Source: Polaribacter tangerinus
Lineage (GTDB): Bacteria; Bacteroidota; Bacteroidia; Flavobacteriales; Flavobacteriaceae
NCBI RefSeq assembly: GCF_038024095.1
Contig: NZ_CP150668.1
Span: 1,302,001-1,366,000, forward strand
Reading direction: 5' to 3'
Length of the DNA: 64,000 nucleotides
The notes below the pieces were generated by a model. The model was not told where the DNA came from. It saw only the letters and a list, made by a program, of their open reading frames with translations, and searched no databases. Shown here piece after piece: positions 17,447-27,100 of the stretch. The stretch's first letter is position 1. Each line of letters begins with the position of its first letter. Both the position numbers and the translations under genes were made by a program.

Positions 17447-17758
17447 TTATTCTAAGTGCTTAGCAACATTTTGCCAAGGACCGCCATTGATCACATCAAC
17501 ACCGTGTTGTTGTAAAAATTGTGCAGCTTGGCCACTTCTACCACCGCTTCTACAAACTGCAATTATTGGCTTATTCCAAGACTTAATTTTTTCAACTTCT
17601 AGAGGTATTACTGTTAAAACTATATGTTTAGAATTTGGTATATGACCTTCGTTCCACTCTTCTAAAGTTCTTACATCTAGCACTACAGCATCTTTTGCTA
17701 AGTATTCTTTTATTTCTACACTCATATTTTTTTTCTTAAACAGGTCTAAAAATCCCAT
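17447..17758 (-). CDS. Single-domain rhodanese-like protein
   Basis: A 103-residue rhodanese domain. It has DAVVLDVRTLEEWNEGHIPNS as the typical N-terminal motif, and the active-site loop CRSGGRS with Cys69, the residue that carries the persulfide in sulfurtransferases. No signal peptide is evident; MGFLDLFKKK is a short charged start. It lies 10 bp downstream of the aromatic amino acid hydroxylase and may be co-transcribed with it. The physiological sulfur acceptor cannot be deduced. Confidence 0.92.
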   Translation of the reverse strand: MGFLDLFKKKNMSVEIKEYLAKDAVVLDVRTLEEWNEGHIPNSKHIVLTVIPLEVEKIKSWNKPIIAVCRSGGRSGQAAQFLQQHGVDVINGGPWQNVAKHLE

Positions 17759-17768
17759 GTTATCATAT

Positions 17769-19508
17769 TTAATGTTGACACAAATTTAAACCATTTTCTA
17801 TTAATTTTGTGTAGCTTTTGTTACATTTTAATGTTTCTAATGAGGCTAAAATAGTAGTTTGTAAAGAATAATTTTCTTTTAAGGCTAATTCATAAAGTTC
17901 TAATCGAAGTAACCAATCTAAGGGGAACTTATCTTCTAATATGGTAAAAATAGTTAAAATATCTGCTTCGGAATAAGAAGTACTTTCTCTCATTTTTCTA
18001 ACCTCCTTGTACAAGCTATATAATTCTAAATCCTTAGCTGCATAAGTAATTTTATGTGTTTTTGTTTTAGAAATGGCAGAAGAATCCTCAAATGATAAAA
18101 CATCTGCTGCACCAGCATAAGCAGATACTATGTCTTTACCAACAGCCATATCGTAAATGCCCCAGCTAGGCTCGAAAAGTACTTTGTCTTTGTATGTTAC
18201 AGTGCAATTTTCGAAAGAAATAAGTAAAATTTTTCCCCTCAAATCTCGTGTACCAGTAATTGCTTTCCCTTTCACAACCACACCACTCTCAAATTCTAGT
18301 GTCATAAACTCCCCTTCGTATATTCCGTATGCTTTTAAGTCTCTTGGACTCATGTCTTCTATTGGTAAGTTAATCCCTTTTAATTTACCAACCGGGCTTC
18401 CAAATCCGTTTTTATGAGTTGCTATTCCATGACCTATCAACTCTTTGTCTCTATTTGCTAAAGCTGTTGTACCGTTGGTTTGAAAGTAAGCTACCTTATT
18501 ATTTTTATATTGAATTACATTGGTAAAAATTCCAGATACTTGTAAACCTGTAGAAAGTTCTATGGTTCCTAGATTTTCGGAATTTATCAACTTTTGAACC
18601 CCTTTTAAACCACCAGTTCTAAGGGCCATTGTATTGGCAAATTCATCTAAAACTAAACTTAAATAAGCAAAGTCTGGAGTAACAAATAGTTGAGGTTGTG
18701 GTTTGGTAATATCGAAATTTACAGTTGCTGCATCTAAAGAATATGGTACTTTTTTAACTTCCTCTTGCATACACCACGCACTTTCTCCAATAGAAGAAAG
18801 TAAACCTGCTCCATAAATTTTTGGTTGATGTAAAGTGCCAATTAAACCATACTCTACAGTCCACCAATGTAAATTTCTTATCATTGCCATTTCAGACAAT
18901 TCTCCCATAGTATCTTGTAATCTTTCAACTTCTTTTTGAGCCTCTTCAATTTCATTTTGAGTAGCATTTGGGTTTTCTTTTAAGATGGATAAAAGACGAA
19001 TTGCTTCGTACATTTCAAAATCTTTCGCAGAAGAAATTGCCTTACTACCAATTTCACCAAAACGTCTTAAATACTCTGCATATTCAGGATTTGCAATAAT
19101 TGGCGCATGTCCTGCTGCCTCATGTATAATATCTGGCGCAGGCGTATACTCTATGTGATTAATAGTTCTCATATCTGACGCAATAACCAACACATTGTAT
19201 GCTTGAAATTCCATAAAAGCATTGGGTGGTATAAAGCCATCTACAGAAACAGCCGCCCATCCTATTTCTTTTAAAATTCTGTTCATTCCTTCCATATGAG
19301 GAATTTTTTCAACAGAAATACCCGTTTTTTTAAGTCCGTCTATATATGAATTATGGGCAACCTCACTTAAATAATCGACATTCATTCTCATAACATATCT
19401 CCATACTGCCTGATTTTGAGCTGTATACTCTTCATAAGGTTGTTTAACTACAAATTTATGTAGATGTTTTGGAAGCTTTTTTGTAACATCATTTAATTCG
19501 AAGTGCAT
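17769..19508 (-). CDS. Two-domain aromatic amino acid hydroxylase (phenylalanine 4-monooxygenase-like)
   Basis: A 579-residue protein. The N-terminal ~330 residues are a pterin-dependent aromatic amino acid hydroxylase with the iron ligands His129 and His134 (IIHEAAGHAP) and Glu219 (WWTVEYGLIG), all intact. Such enzymes hydroxylate phenylalanine (to tyrosine) or tryptophan using O2 and tetrahydropterin. The C-terminal ~250 residues are a second, uncharacterised domain seen in Bacteroidota homologues, making the protein about twice the length of the 260-300-residue proteobacterial PhhA. There is no N-terminal ACT domain. The exact substrate is unproven. Confidence 0.9.
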   Translation of the reverse strand: MHFELNDVTKKLPKHLHKFVVKQPYEEYTAQNQAVWRYVMRMNVDYLSEVAHNSYIDGLKKTGISVEKIPHMEGMNRILKEIGWAAVSVDGFIPPNAFMEFQAYNVLVIASDMRTINHIEYTPAPDIIHEAAGHAPIIANPEYAEYLRRFGEIGSKAISSAKDFEMYEAIRLLSILKENPNATQNEIEEAQKEVERLQDTMGELSEMAMIRNLHWWTVEYGLIGTLHQPKIYGAGLLSSIGESAWCMQEEVKKVPYSLDAATVNFDITKPQPQLFVTPDFAYLSLVLDEFANTMALRTGGLKGVQKLINSENLGTIELSTGLQVSGIFTNVIQYKNNKVAYFQTNGTTALANRDKELIGHGIATHKNGFGSPVGKLKGINLPIEDMSPRDLKAYGIYEGEFMTLEFESGVVVKGKAITGTRDLRGKILLISFENCTVTYKDKVLFEPSWGIYDMAVGKDIVSAYAGAADVLSFEDSSAISKTKTHKITYAAKDLELYSLYKEVRKMRESTSYSEADILTIFTILEDKFPLDWLLRLELYELALKENYSLQTTILASLETLKCNKSYTKLIENGLNLCQH

Positions 19509-19535
19509 AATTATATAAATATTGAATTATTCTTA

Positions 19536-19543
19536 CAAAATTA
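19536..19543 (-). promoter_or_regulatory. Possible -7 box of the hydroxylase-rhodanese unit
   Basis: Read on the minus strand the bases are TAATTTTG, fitting TAnnTTTG, 28 bp before the hydroxylase start codon. No TTTG is visible at the expected -33 position, so support is moderate. Confidence 0.45.
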
Positions 19544-19697
19544 CATATTAAATCATTAATTTAATAATATCTACGCGTTAAAATTCTTTCAACAAAAGCC
19601 TCTTTTTATCTCATAAAAAAGGTTACGGCATCGGTTTCGTAAAATAGTGAGTAAAAGCAAAAAAAACTTTTGTAATTTTACTTTTCAATATCACAAA

Positions 19698-21215
19698 ATG
19701 AACAAGAAAGTTATCTTAATGATTTTAGATGGATGGGGAATTACACAAGACCCAAAAGTATCTGCAATCTACAACGCAAAAACACCCTACATAAATAGTT
19801 TATACGATACATATCCGCATGCCGAATTAAGAACCGACGGATTACATGTAGGTTTACCTGAGGGACAAATGGGCAACTCAGAAGTAGGCCATATGAACTT
19901 AGGAGCCGGTAGAATTGTGTATCAAAATTTAGCAAGAATAAACAAGGCTGTACAAGAAAAAACTTTGGGTCAAGAAAAAGTATTACTCGATACTTTTAAC
20001 TACGCCAAAGAACATAAAAAAGATGTTCATTTATTGGGATTAGTTTCCAACGGCGGTATACACGCTCATATAGATCATTTAAAAGGTATTTTAGATGTTG
20101 CTAATGAAAACAATGTAAACAATGTTTTCCTACATGCTTTTACAGATGGTAGAGATTGTGATCCTAAATCGGGTACTTTTTTTCTGAAGGATATTCAGAA
20201 CTATATGAAACAAACTACCGGAGAATTAGCCTCTGTTACAGGAAGGTATTATGCAATGGATAGAGACAATAGATGGGAGCGAATAAAACTTGCTTATGAT
20301 GGTTTGGTAAATGGAATTGGTGTAAAAACAACTGATGTTATATCGGAAATGAATGCTAATTACAAAGCTGGTATTACAGATGAGTTTCATAAAGCAATTA
20401 TTAATACAAATTCTAATGGAACCCCAAAAACCACAATAAAAGAAGGAGATGTTGTACTTTTCTTTAATTATAGAACAGACCGTGGTCGGGAGTTAACGAA
20501 TGCACTTTCTCAAAATAATTTTCCAGAATTTGGCATGAAAAAATTAGATTTATATTTTACAACTATTACACTTTATGACGATAGTTTTAAAGGAATAAAT
20601 GTAATTTATAACAACGATAATATTAAAAACACACTTGGAGAAGTACTTTCTAATGCAGGCAAAAAACAAATAAGAATTGCCGAAACAGAAAAATATCCGC
20701 ATGTAACATTTTTCTTCTCTGGCGGACAAGAAGCGCCTTTTAAAGGAGAGTCTAGAATTTTAAGAAATTCTCCGAAAGTTGCCACTTATGATTTAAAACC
20801 AGAAATGAGTGCTTACAAACTTACAGATGCACTTTGTGAAGACTTAGAAAAAGGAGAAGCAGATTTTGTATGTTTAAACTTTGCAAACGGAGATATGGTA
20901 GGACATACAGGTGTAATGGAAGCCGCTATTAAAGCTTGTGAAACAGTAGATTTATGTGCAAAAACAGTAATCGAAAAAGGTTTAAAAAATGGATATACAA
21001 CTCTTGTAATTGCAGATCACGGAAATTGTGAAACTATGATGAATCCTGATGGTTCCCCTCATACAGCACACACAACTAATCCGGTACCTTTTATACTAGT
21101 AGACCCAGAAATTAAATCTGTAAAAAGTGGAATTTTAGGAGATATTGCTCCTACTATATTAGCACTTATGGGTGTAGATAAACCCGATGAAATGACTCAA
21201 AATTCTTTATTATAA
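19698..21215 (+). CDS. gpmI: 2,3-bisphosphoglycerate-independent phosphoglycerate mutase
   Basis: A 505-residue glycolytic enzyme that interconverts 3- and 2-phosphoglycerate. It has the metal-binding MILDGWG start, the catalytic serine in MGNSEVGHMNLGAGR, FTDGRDCDP, RYYAMDRDNRW and the C-terminal ADHGNCE and HTAHTTNPVPF motifs, all expected for the Mn-dependent family. The ATG at 19698 is chosen because the family begins at MNKKVILMILDGW; an upstream in-frame GTG at 19647 would add 17 unrelated residues. It starts a plus-strand unit with a thioredoxin-fold and a HAD gene, ending in a strong terminator. Confidence 0.97.
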   Translation: MNKKVILMILDGWGITQDPKVSAIYNAKTPYINSLYDTYPHAELRTDGLHVGLPEGQMGNSEVGHMNLGAGRIVYQNLARINKAVQEKTLGQEKVLLDTFNYAKEHKKDVHLLGLVSNGGIHAHIDHLKGILDVANENNVNNVFLHAFTDGRDCDPKSGTFFLKDIQNYMKQTTGELASVTGRYYAMDRDNRWERIKLAYDGLVNGIGVKTTDVISEMNANYKAGITDEFHKAIINTNSNGTPKTTIKEGDVVLFFNYRTDRGRELTNALSQNNFPEFGMKKLDLYFTTITLYDDSFKGINVIYNNDNIKNTLGEVLSNAGKKQIRIAETEKYPHVTFFFSGGQEAPFKGESRILRNSPKVATYDLKPEMSAYKLTDALCEDLEKGEADFVCLNFANGDMVGHTGVMEAAIKACETVDLCAKTVIEKGLKNGYTTLVIADHGNCETMMNPDGSPHTAHTTNPVPFILVDPEIKSVKSGILGDIAPTILALMGVDKPDEMTQNSLL

Positions 21216-21231
21216 ACTTAAAATTTACACC

Positions 21232-21765
21232 ATGAAACATTTTTTTTTATTATTAATTACCATCTCATTAATTAACTGCACAAGTGCTCAGCAAGAAATT
21301 ACAGCAACCAAAAATAAAACTGGAGATTTAGTTGGTCATGCCAATAAAGCCTCTTTCAATCAAACTCCATACAATAGTTGGTTTACAAGAAACTACAATA
21401 ACTACTCACCAAATACTGCAACTACAGCAGCTATAAAAAAAGAATTAAAAGGAGTAACTATTAAAGGTTTTATGGGAACATGGTGTGGAGATAGTAAAAG
21501 AGAAACACCACATTTATATAAAGTGCTAGAAATGGCAGATTTTAACTTTAAAAACCTAGACTTAGTTACTGTTAATCGTTCTAAAAGAACACCAGATAAT
21601 TTACAAGAAGGACTAAATATTATTAAGGTTCCAACCTTTATCTTCTACAAAAAAGGAAAAGAAATTGGGAGATACGTTGAATATGCTAGAGAAAGTTTAG
21701 AGCAAGATATTTTAAAAATTGTGTCTGGAAAACCTTACAAACACTCTTACGACAATAGCAAATAA
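21232..21765 (+). CDS. Exported thioredoxin-fold protein with single active-site cysteine
   Basis: A 177-residue protein with an N-terminal signal sequence (hydrophobic residues 4-14, then INCTSAQQ, which could be a poor lipobox at Cys16). The thioredoxin-like fold starts about residue 75. The redox loop reads GTWCGDSKRE: Cys85 is present, but the second cysteine of CxxC is replaced by Ser. Later motifs IIKVPTFIFYKKGKEIGRY match thioredoxins with the cis-Pro. A one-cysteine thioredoxin fold may bind or isomerise rather than reduce. It lies between gpmI and a HAD gene with 16-bp and 0-bp gaps. Confidence 0.85.
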   Translation: MKHFFLLLITISLINCTSAQQEITATKNKTGDLVGHANKASFNQTPYNSWFTRNYNNYSPNTATTAAIKKELKGVTIKGFMGTWCGDSKRETPHLYKVLEMADFNFKNLDLVTVNRSKRTPDNLQEGLNIIKVPTFIFYKKGKEIGRYVEYARESLEQDILKIVSGKPYKHSYDNSK

Positions 21766-22164
21766 ATGAACACCAACAACTTAATTATTGCGGTTGATTT
21801 TGATGGTACAATTGTAGAAGATGCCTATCCGAAAATAGGAGCCCCAAAATTATTTGCATTTCAAACGCTAAAAAAACTTCAAGAAGAAGGATATCGACTT
21901 ATACTTTGGACCTACAGGTCGGGCAAACCTTTGCAAGAGGCTGTTTCTTTTTGCAAAGAAAATGGTATTGAGTTTTACGCTGTAAATAAAAGTTATCCCG
22001 AAGAAATTTTTGAAGAAAAATACAGTCGAAAAATTAATGCAGATATTTTTATCGACGATAGAAACATTGGCGGTTTTATTGGTTGGACAGCTGTACATGA
22101 AAAAATTCTTAATCATACGCCAACTCCAGAAAAAAAGAAAGGACTTTTCTCTTTTCTAAAATAA
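21766..22164 (+). CDS. Small HAD-superfamily hydrolase (BT0820-like)
   Basis: A 132-residue protein with HAD motif I AVDFDGTIV (Asp11 nucleophile, Asp13), motif II TYRSGKP, and motif IV ADIFIDDRNIGG. It has no cap domain, so it should act on larger or exposed phosphorylated substrates, as expected for cap-less HADs. It resembles a group of Bacteroidota HAD proteins of unknown substrate. Its ATG immediately follows the stop of the thioredoxin-fold gene, so it is translationally linked to that gene. Confidence 0.88.
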   Translation: MNTNNLIIAVDFDGTIVEDAYPKIGAPKLFAFQTLKKLQEEGYRLILWTYRSGKPLQEAVSFCKENGIEFYAVNKSYPEEIFEEKYSRKINADIFIDDRNIGGFIGWTAVHEKILNHTPTPEKKKGLFSFLK

Positions 22165-22186
22165 AAGTAACTTTCTTAATGTTCAT

Positions 22187-22222
22187 AAAAAGGTTTCCTA
22201 CAATTGTAAGAAACCTTTTTAT
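22187..22222 (+). terminator. Rho-independent terminator after the gpmI-HAD unit
   Basis: An 11-bp perfect stem (22187-22197 with 22210-22220, arm AAAAAGGTTTC) encloses the internal palindrome TACAATTGTA and ends in five T residues, 23 bp after the HAD stop codon. Confidence 0.85.
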
Positions 22223-22274
22223 GTTTACACGTCTAAAAAAACAACTAAATGCTAACAAAACACTGAATTTATAC

Positions 22275-22282
22275 TAACTTTG
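22275..22282 (+). promoter_or_regulatory. -7 box of the map-methyltransferase unit
   Basis: TAACTTTG fits the Bacteroidota -7 consensus and lies 18 bp before the ATG at 22301. It also decides the start: the alternative TTG codon at 22280 lies inside this box and cannot be in the transcript. No clear -33 TTTG is present. Confidence 0.55.
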
Positions 22283-22300
22283 TTGCTCAATTTTTTTACT

Positions 22301-23110
22301 ATGATTAAAATCAAAACTAAAGAAGAAATAGAAATAATGCGCGAAAGCGCGTTGGTAGTATCCAGAACATTGGGCATGCTTGCAAAAGAAGTAAAACCTG
22401 GTGTTAGCACTTTATATTTAGATAAACTTGCAGAAGAATTTATTAGAGCAGAAGGTGCAATTCCTGGATTTTTAGGATTGTATGATTTTCCGAATACACT
22501 TTGTATGAGTCCGAATACACAAGTAGTTCACGGTATCCCTAATAAAGAACCTTTACAAGAAGGAGATATTATTTCTATAGATTGTGGCGCTAAAAAAAAT
22601 GGTTTTTACGGAGATCATGCCTACACATTTGCCGTTGGTGAAATTGCAGCAGAAACAAAAAAACTCTTAGAGGTAACAAGAGAAAGTTTATATGTTGGTA
22701 TTCGAGAGTTTAAAGTAGGAAATAGGGTTGGCGATGTGGGTTATGCTATTCAAAAGTTTACAGAAGATCATGGCTATGGTGTAGTAAGAGAACTTGTAGG
22801 TCATGGATTAGGTAGAGAAATGCACGAAGACCCAGAAATGCCAAACTACGGAAAAAGAGGACGCGGTAAAAAATTTGTAGAAGGAATGGTAGTGGCAATA
22901 GAACCAATGACCAATTTAGGAACACACAAAATAAAACAACATTCGGATGGGTGGACAATTACCACTTTAGACAATAAACCCTCGGCACATTTTGAGCACG
23001 ATGTTGCTATTGTAAACGGAAAACCAGAACTTTTATCTACCTTTAAATATGTGCATGAAGCCTTAGGAATTGAAACCAATGAAGAAGATGAATTCAGACA
23101 ATCGTTGTAA
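22301..23110 (+). CDS. map: Methionine aminopeptidase, type I
   Basis: A 269-residue enzyme that removes the initiator methionine from nascent proteins. The di-metal ligands are visible in order: DCGAKKNGFYGDHAYTF (two Asp), GHGLGREMHEDP (His), IEPMTNLG (Glu) and FEHDVAIV (Glu in FEH). HGIPN supplies the conserved substrate His. Start chosen at the ATG of MIKIKTKEEIEIM; the longer frame from a TTG at 22280 overlaps the -7 box. It lies 9 bp upstream of a methyltransferase gene. Confidence 0.96.
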   Translation: MIKIKTKEEIEIMRESALVVSRTLGMLAKEVKPGVSTLYLDKLAEEFIRAEGAIPGFLGLYDFPNTLCMSPNTQVVHGIPNKEPLQEGDIISIDCGAKKNGFYGDHAYTFAVGEIAAETKKLLEVTRESLYVGIREFKVGNRVGDVGYAIQKFTEDHGYGVVRELVGHGLGREMHEDPEMPNYGKRGRGKKFVEGMVVAIEPMTNLGTHKIKQHSDGWTITTLDNKPSAHFEHDVAIVNGKPELLSTFKYVHEALGIETNEEDEFRQSL

Positions 23111-23119
23111 TATAATGCC

Positions 23120-23887
23120 ATGTTATTTTTTAAAAAAATTTTAAATACTATACCCAGACCGTTTCTAATAAAAGCTAGCTATTGGGTACGACCAATATTA
23201 GCATGGTATTTAAAAGGAAGTAACTTTATAGACCCGATAAGCAACAAGAGTTTTAGAAGGTTTTTACCCTATGGCTATAAAAATCAACGAGAAAATGCAC
23301 TTTCCCCTTCTACACTATCCTTAGAGAGGCATCGTTTAATGTGGTTATTTTTAAAAGATGAAACAGATTTTTTTTCTTCAAAAGAAAAATTAAAAGTTCT
23401 TCATATAGCCCCAGAACAGTGCTTTTTAGATCGTTTTAAAAAGCAAAAAAATATCACTTACATCACTTCAGACATAGAATCTCCGATAGCAGATGTAAAA
23501 GCAGACATCTGTAATTTGCCCTTTTTAGAGAACGAATTTGATGTAGTATTTTGTAATCATGTGCTAGAACATATTACAAATGATACAAAAGCAATGCAAG
23601 AATTGTACAGAGTTTTAAAACCTGGTGGATTCGGAATTTTTCAGGTCCCACAAGAATTAAATAGAGCAACAACTTTCGAAGACGACTCCATTACAGATAA
23701 AAAAGAACGTGCAAAGATTTTTGGCCAATACGACCATGTAAGAATCTATGGCGCAGATTACTTTAACAAACTTAGAAATGTTGGGTTTAAAGTAGAGGAA
23801 GTAGATTATGCAAAAAAATTGACTCCAAATCAAATAGAAAAATATGCACTCATGAAAGGCGAAATCTTACCTGTTTGCTACAAATAA
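23120..23887 (+). CDS. Class I SAM-dependent methyltransferase
   Basis: A 255-residue protein. The SAM-binding core is KVLHIAPEQCFLDRF (a variant of the glycine-rich motif I), TSDIESPIADVKADICNLPF (motif II region, Asp binding ribose) and EFDVVFCNHVLEHI with ELYRVLKPGGFGIFQVP after it. The motif I loop reads HIAPE in place of DxGxGxG, as in a known flavobacterial subgroup. The N-terminal 80 residues form a positively charged, partly hydrophobic region. The substrate is unknown. It is co-oriented with map, 9 bp apart, and ends at a shared terminator. Confidence 0.88.
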   Translation: MLFFKKILNTIPRPFLIKASYWVRPILAWYLKGSNFIDPISNKSFRRFLPYGYKNQRENALSPSTLSLERHRLMWLFLKDETDFFSSKEKLKVLHIAPEQCFLDRFKKQKNITYITSDIESPIADVKADICNLPFLENEFDVVFCNHVLEHITNDTKAMQELYRVLKPGGFGIFQVPQELNRATTFEDDSITDKKERAKIFGQYDHVRIYGADYFNKLRNVGFKVEEVDYAKKLTPNQIEKYALMKGEILPVCYK

Positions 23888-23893
23888 TTCATA

Positions 23894-23927
23894 AAAAAAT
23901 CCTAACAAATATTTGTTAGGATTTTTT
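23894..23927. terminator. Bidirectional terminator shared by the methyltransferase gene and tRNA-Gln
   Basis: A perfect 17-bp palindrome with centre between 23910 and 23911 lies between the methyltransferase stop (23887) and the 3' end of the minus-strand tRNA-Gln (23929). A runs on the left and T runs on the right make it a terminator in both directions. Confidence 0.85.
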
Positions 23928-23928
23928 G

Positions 23929-24000
23929 TTGGCCTACAAGGACTCGAACCTTGAATGACGGTACCAAAAACCGGAGTGTTGCCAATTACACCATAGGCCA
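23929..24000 (-). tRNA. tRNA-Gln (anticodon TTG)
   Basis: Read on the minus strand, 72 nt form a cloverleaf: a 7-bp acceptor stem (TGGCCTA with TAGGCCA), a D arm with GTGTAATTGGCAACAC, an anticodon loop TTTTGGT with TTG as anticodon, and a T arm with GGTTCGAGTCC. The discriminator base is A. The 3' CCA is not encoded. The outermost anticodon-stem pair is C-T, a mismatch; the other four pair. The tRNA has its own promoter at 24018-24048. Confidence 0.95.
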
Positions 24001-24017
24001 ATGCTTTATTGCGGGTG

Positions 24018-24048
24018 CAAATTTAATGTATTCTTTTAATTGTACAAA
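24018..24048 (-). promoter_or_regulatory. Sigma-A promoter of tRNA-Gln
   Basis: On the minus strand TTTG (24045-24048) and TAAATTTG (24018-24025) are 19 bp apart, an exact Bacteroidota -33/-7 match. The mature tRNA begins about 17 bp downstream. Between here and the DUF2723 start at 24173 I see nothing else recognisable. Confidence 0.75.
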
Positions 24049-24172
24049 CTTTTTTAAATAAAATTTTTCTTTAACAAATTTTTGTGACGTTTCATCATTG
24101 CTTTAAAAACTATAAAAAGTCATATGTTCATAATTATTATTAAATTCGCCCTAAAGAACACAATTAGCTTCT

Positions 24173-27100
24173 ATGACTACACAAAATTTTAAAAAATGGA
24201 ATCTCATTTTAGGGTGGGGTACATTTGTTATCGCACTTATAACCTACTCCTTAACTATAGAGCCAACAGTAGCTTCTTGGGATGTTGGAGAATATATTGC
24301 TACTGCAGTAAAACTAGAAGTTGGTCATCCGCCGGGTGCTCCTTTATTTCAAATGCTAGGGGCATTTTTTGCTATGTTTACTTCAGACGTATCGGAAATT
24401 GCCAAAATGGTTAATTTTATGTCTGCTTTTGTAAGTGCATTAACAATTTTGTTTGTGTTTTGGACAATTACCAATTTAGCTGAAAAGCTAGCTTTAAAAA
24501 CTGGTAAAATTACCGAAGGTTCATACATTGCAATTTTGGGGAGTAGTGTTGTCGGATCACTAGCATATACTTTTTCAGATAGTTTTTGGTTTAGTGCTGT
24601 AGAAGGTGAAGTGTATGCAATGTCTTCTTTTTTAATGGCTATATTATTCTGGTTAGGATTAAAATGGGAAAAAGAAATACACACAGAAAGAGGTAATAAA
24701 TGGTTGCTTATTATATGCTTTACAGTAGGTTTATCTTTTGGAGTTCATATATTATCTTTATTAGTAATACCAGCAATTGTAATGCTTTACTTCTTTAAGA
24801 CTTACAATAAAATTAACCTAAAAACTACAGCCATTGCAAGTTTTTTAGCGGTGTTGGTATTGGCTTTTGTATTCAAATTTTTATTTCCATTTACGCTAAG
24901 ATTCTTTAGCGCATCTGAATTATTTTTTATCAATACTATAGGTTTACCATACAACTCTGGTAGTATTATTGCAGCAATTATTCTTATTCTGGGCTTTTTC
25001 TTTGGATTAAAATATACTCGTAAAAAAAACTTAGTACACGCTAATACTTTAATTTTATCAGTATTGTTTATCATGATAGGTTTTTCTTCGTGGATGATGT
25101 TACCTATTAGAGCCAATGCAAACACCACTATAAACGAGAATAACCCTTCTAGTGCTAGAGAATTGTTGGCATACTATGAAAGAGAACAATATGGCGATGC
25201 CAATGTTTTTTATGATACTTACTACTCAAATGCATATAGTAGAGAACAAGATGCAAATAAGCCTACCAGAGACGATAAACCTAAATATGAGAAAAAAAAT
25301 GGCAAATACATAATTGTTAATAAATATAAAAATGTAATTCCTAATTACTCGGATAAACACAAAGGGTTTATTCCAAGAATGGTAGATCCAGCAGCAGCTG
25401 ATTATTACAGAAAAATTGCTGGAATTCCTGAAAACAGTAAAAGAAGACCCACTTTTGGAGAAAATTTAAAGTTTATGTTTAGCTATCAATTTGGCTATAT
25501 GTACGGACGATACTTTATGTGGAATTTTGTTGGAAGACAAAATGATATTCAAGGAAGATTAGATATTTTGAATGGAAATTGGCTAAGTGGAATAGACGTT
25601 ATTGACGAGGCTAGATTGGGTTCTCAGCAAAAATTACCAAGTCAGGTTTTAGAAAACAAAGGGAGAAATACCTACTATTTCTTACCATTAATATTAGGGT
25701 TAATAGGACTATTTTTTCAAATTAAATGGGACAAGCAAAACTTTTATACGCTATTCTTATTCTTCGCTTTTACAGGTTTTGCAATTATATTTTACACAAA
25801 CCCAAAACCTTTTGAACCTAGAGAGAGAGATTATGCAGTAGTTGGCTCTTTTTACATTTTTGCAATTTGGATTGGCTTTGGTGTATTGGCACTTTATGAG
25901 TATTTAAAAACATATGCCAATAAAAAAGTAATTGCCATAACAGTTTCTGTAATTTCGTTATTAGCAGTTCCTACATTAATGGCTTCAGAAAATTGGGACG
26001 ATCATGACAGATCTGGAAGATATACTACCAGGTTAAATGCTCAAGCATACTTAGAAAGTTGCGACCAAAATGCTATTATGTTTACCATCGGAGACAACGA
26101 TACTTTTCCGCTATGGTATATGCAAGAAGTAGAAGGAATTAGAACCGATTTAAAACTTGTAAACACCAGTTTATTTGCAACAGATTGGTACATAGACCAA
26201 ATGAAACGAGCTACCTATAACGCTCCACCAATACCCTCTCAATTGGTACATGAACAATACCAATATGGTAGTTTAGACCTTGCTTATCACATAGAGCATC
26301 CAAGGTTTAAAGACTCCATTATTGGAATTAAAGATTTTATGCGTTGGATTTCTTCTAGTAGTGATGCTACCTATTATATCGATGAAGAAAACGGAATCAA
26401 AGAAAAATTTTATCCAACCAATAGAATTCGAATTCCTGTTCACAAAGAAAATGTACTAAAAAGCGGTATTGTTGCAGCAAAAGATGCAGACAAAATTGTA
26501 GATTATATAGACATTACTATTGATGATAGAGGAATTACCAAAAATAGAATTTTAATGTTAGATATTATTGCAAATAATAACTGGGAAAGACCTATTTATT
26601 TTACGGGTGGTGCAAATGCCGATGAAGAGTATATTTGGATGAAAGACTACCTACAATTAGATGGCTTAGCATTTAAACTTGTCCCTATAAAAACACCTGC
26701 AAAATATATTGATGAAAGTGGTAGAAAAAGAGAAGTAAGCTTATTTGATATTGGCAGAATTGATACCCAAAAGATGTATGCTAACATACAGAAGCTAGAA
26801 TGGAAAAATATAAATAGTGGCGAAATTTACTTAGATGAGCAAACCAAGAGAAATGCTATATCTTTAAGAAATAGCTTAATGAGACTTTCGGATGCATTTG
26901 CAAAAGAAGGTGACACTATAAAAGCGGTAGAAGTATTAGATCTTTCTATAAATAAATTACCAATAGAAAAATTCGACCATTATAGCTTATCTCTGGGATA
27001 TCCTGAGATGTATTACAATTTAAACGAACTAGAAAAAGCTAGTAAAACTGCAGATACATTAATTCGTTTGATGTCAGAAAAATTAGTTTGGTTAAGTACC

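Noticed and set aside
19647..19697. Longer gpmI start at a GTG codon
   Set aside because: It would add 17 residues unlike any phosphoglycerate mutase; the ATG at 19698 fits the family.
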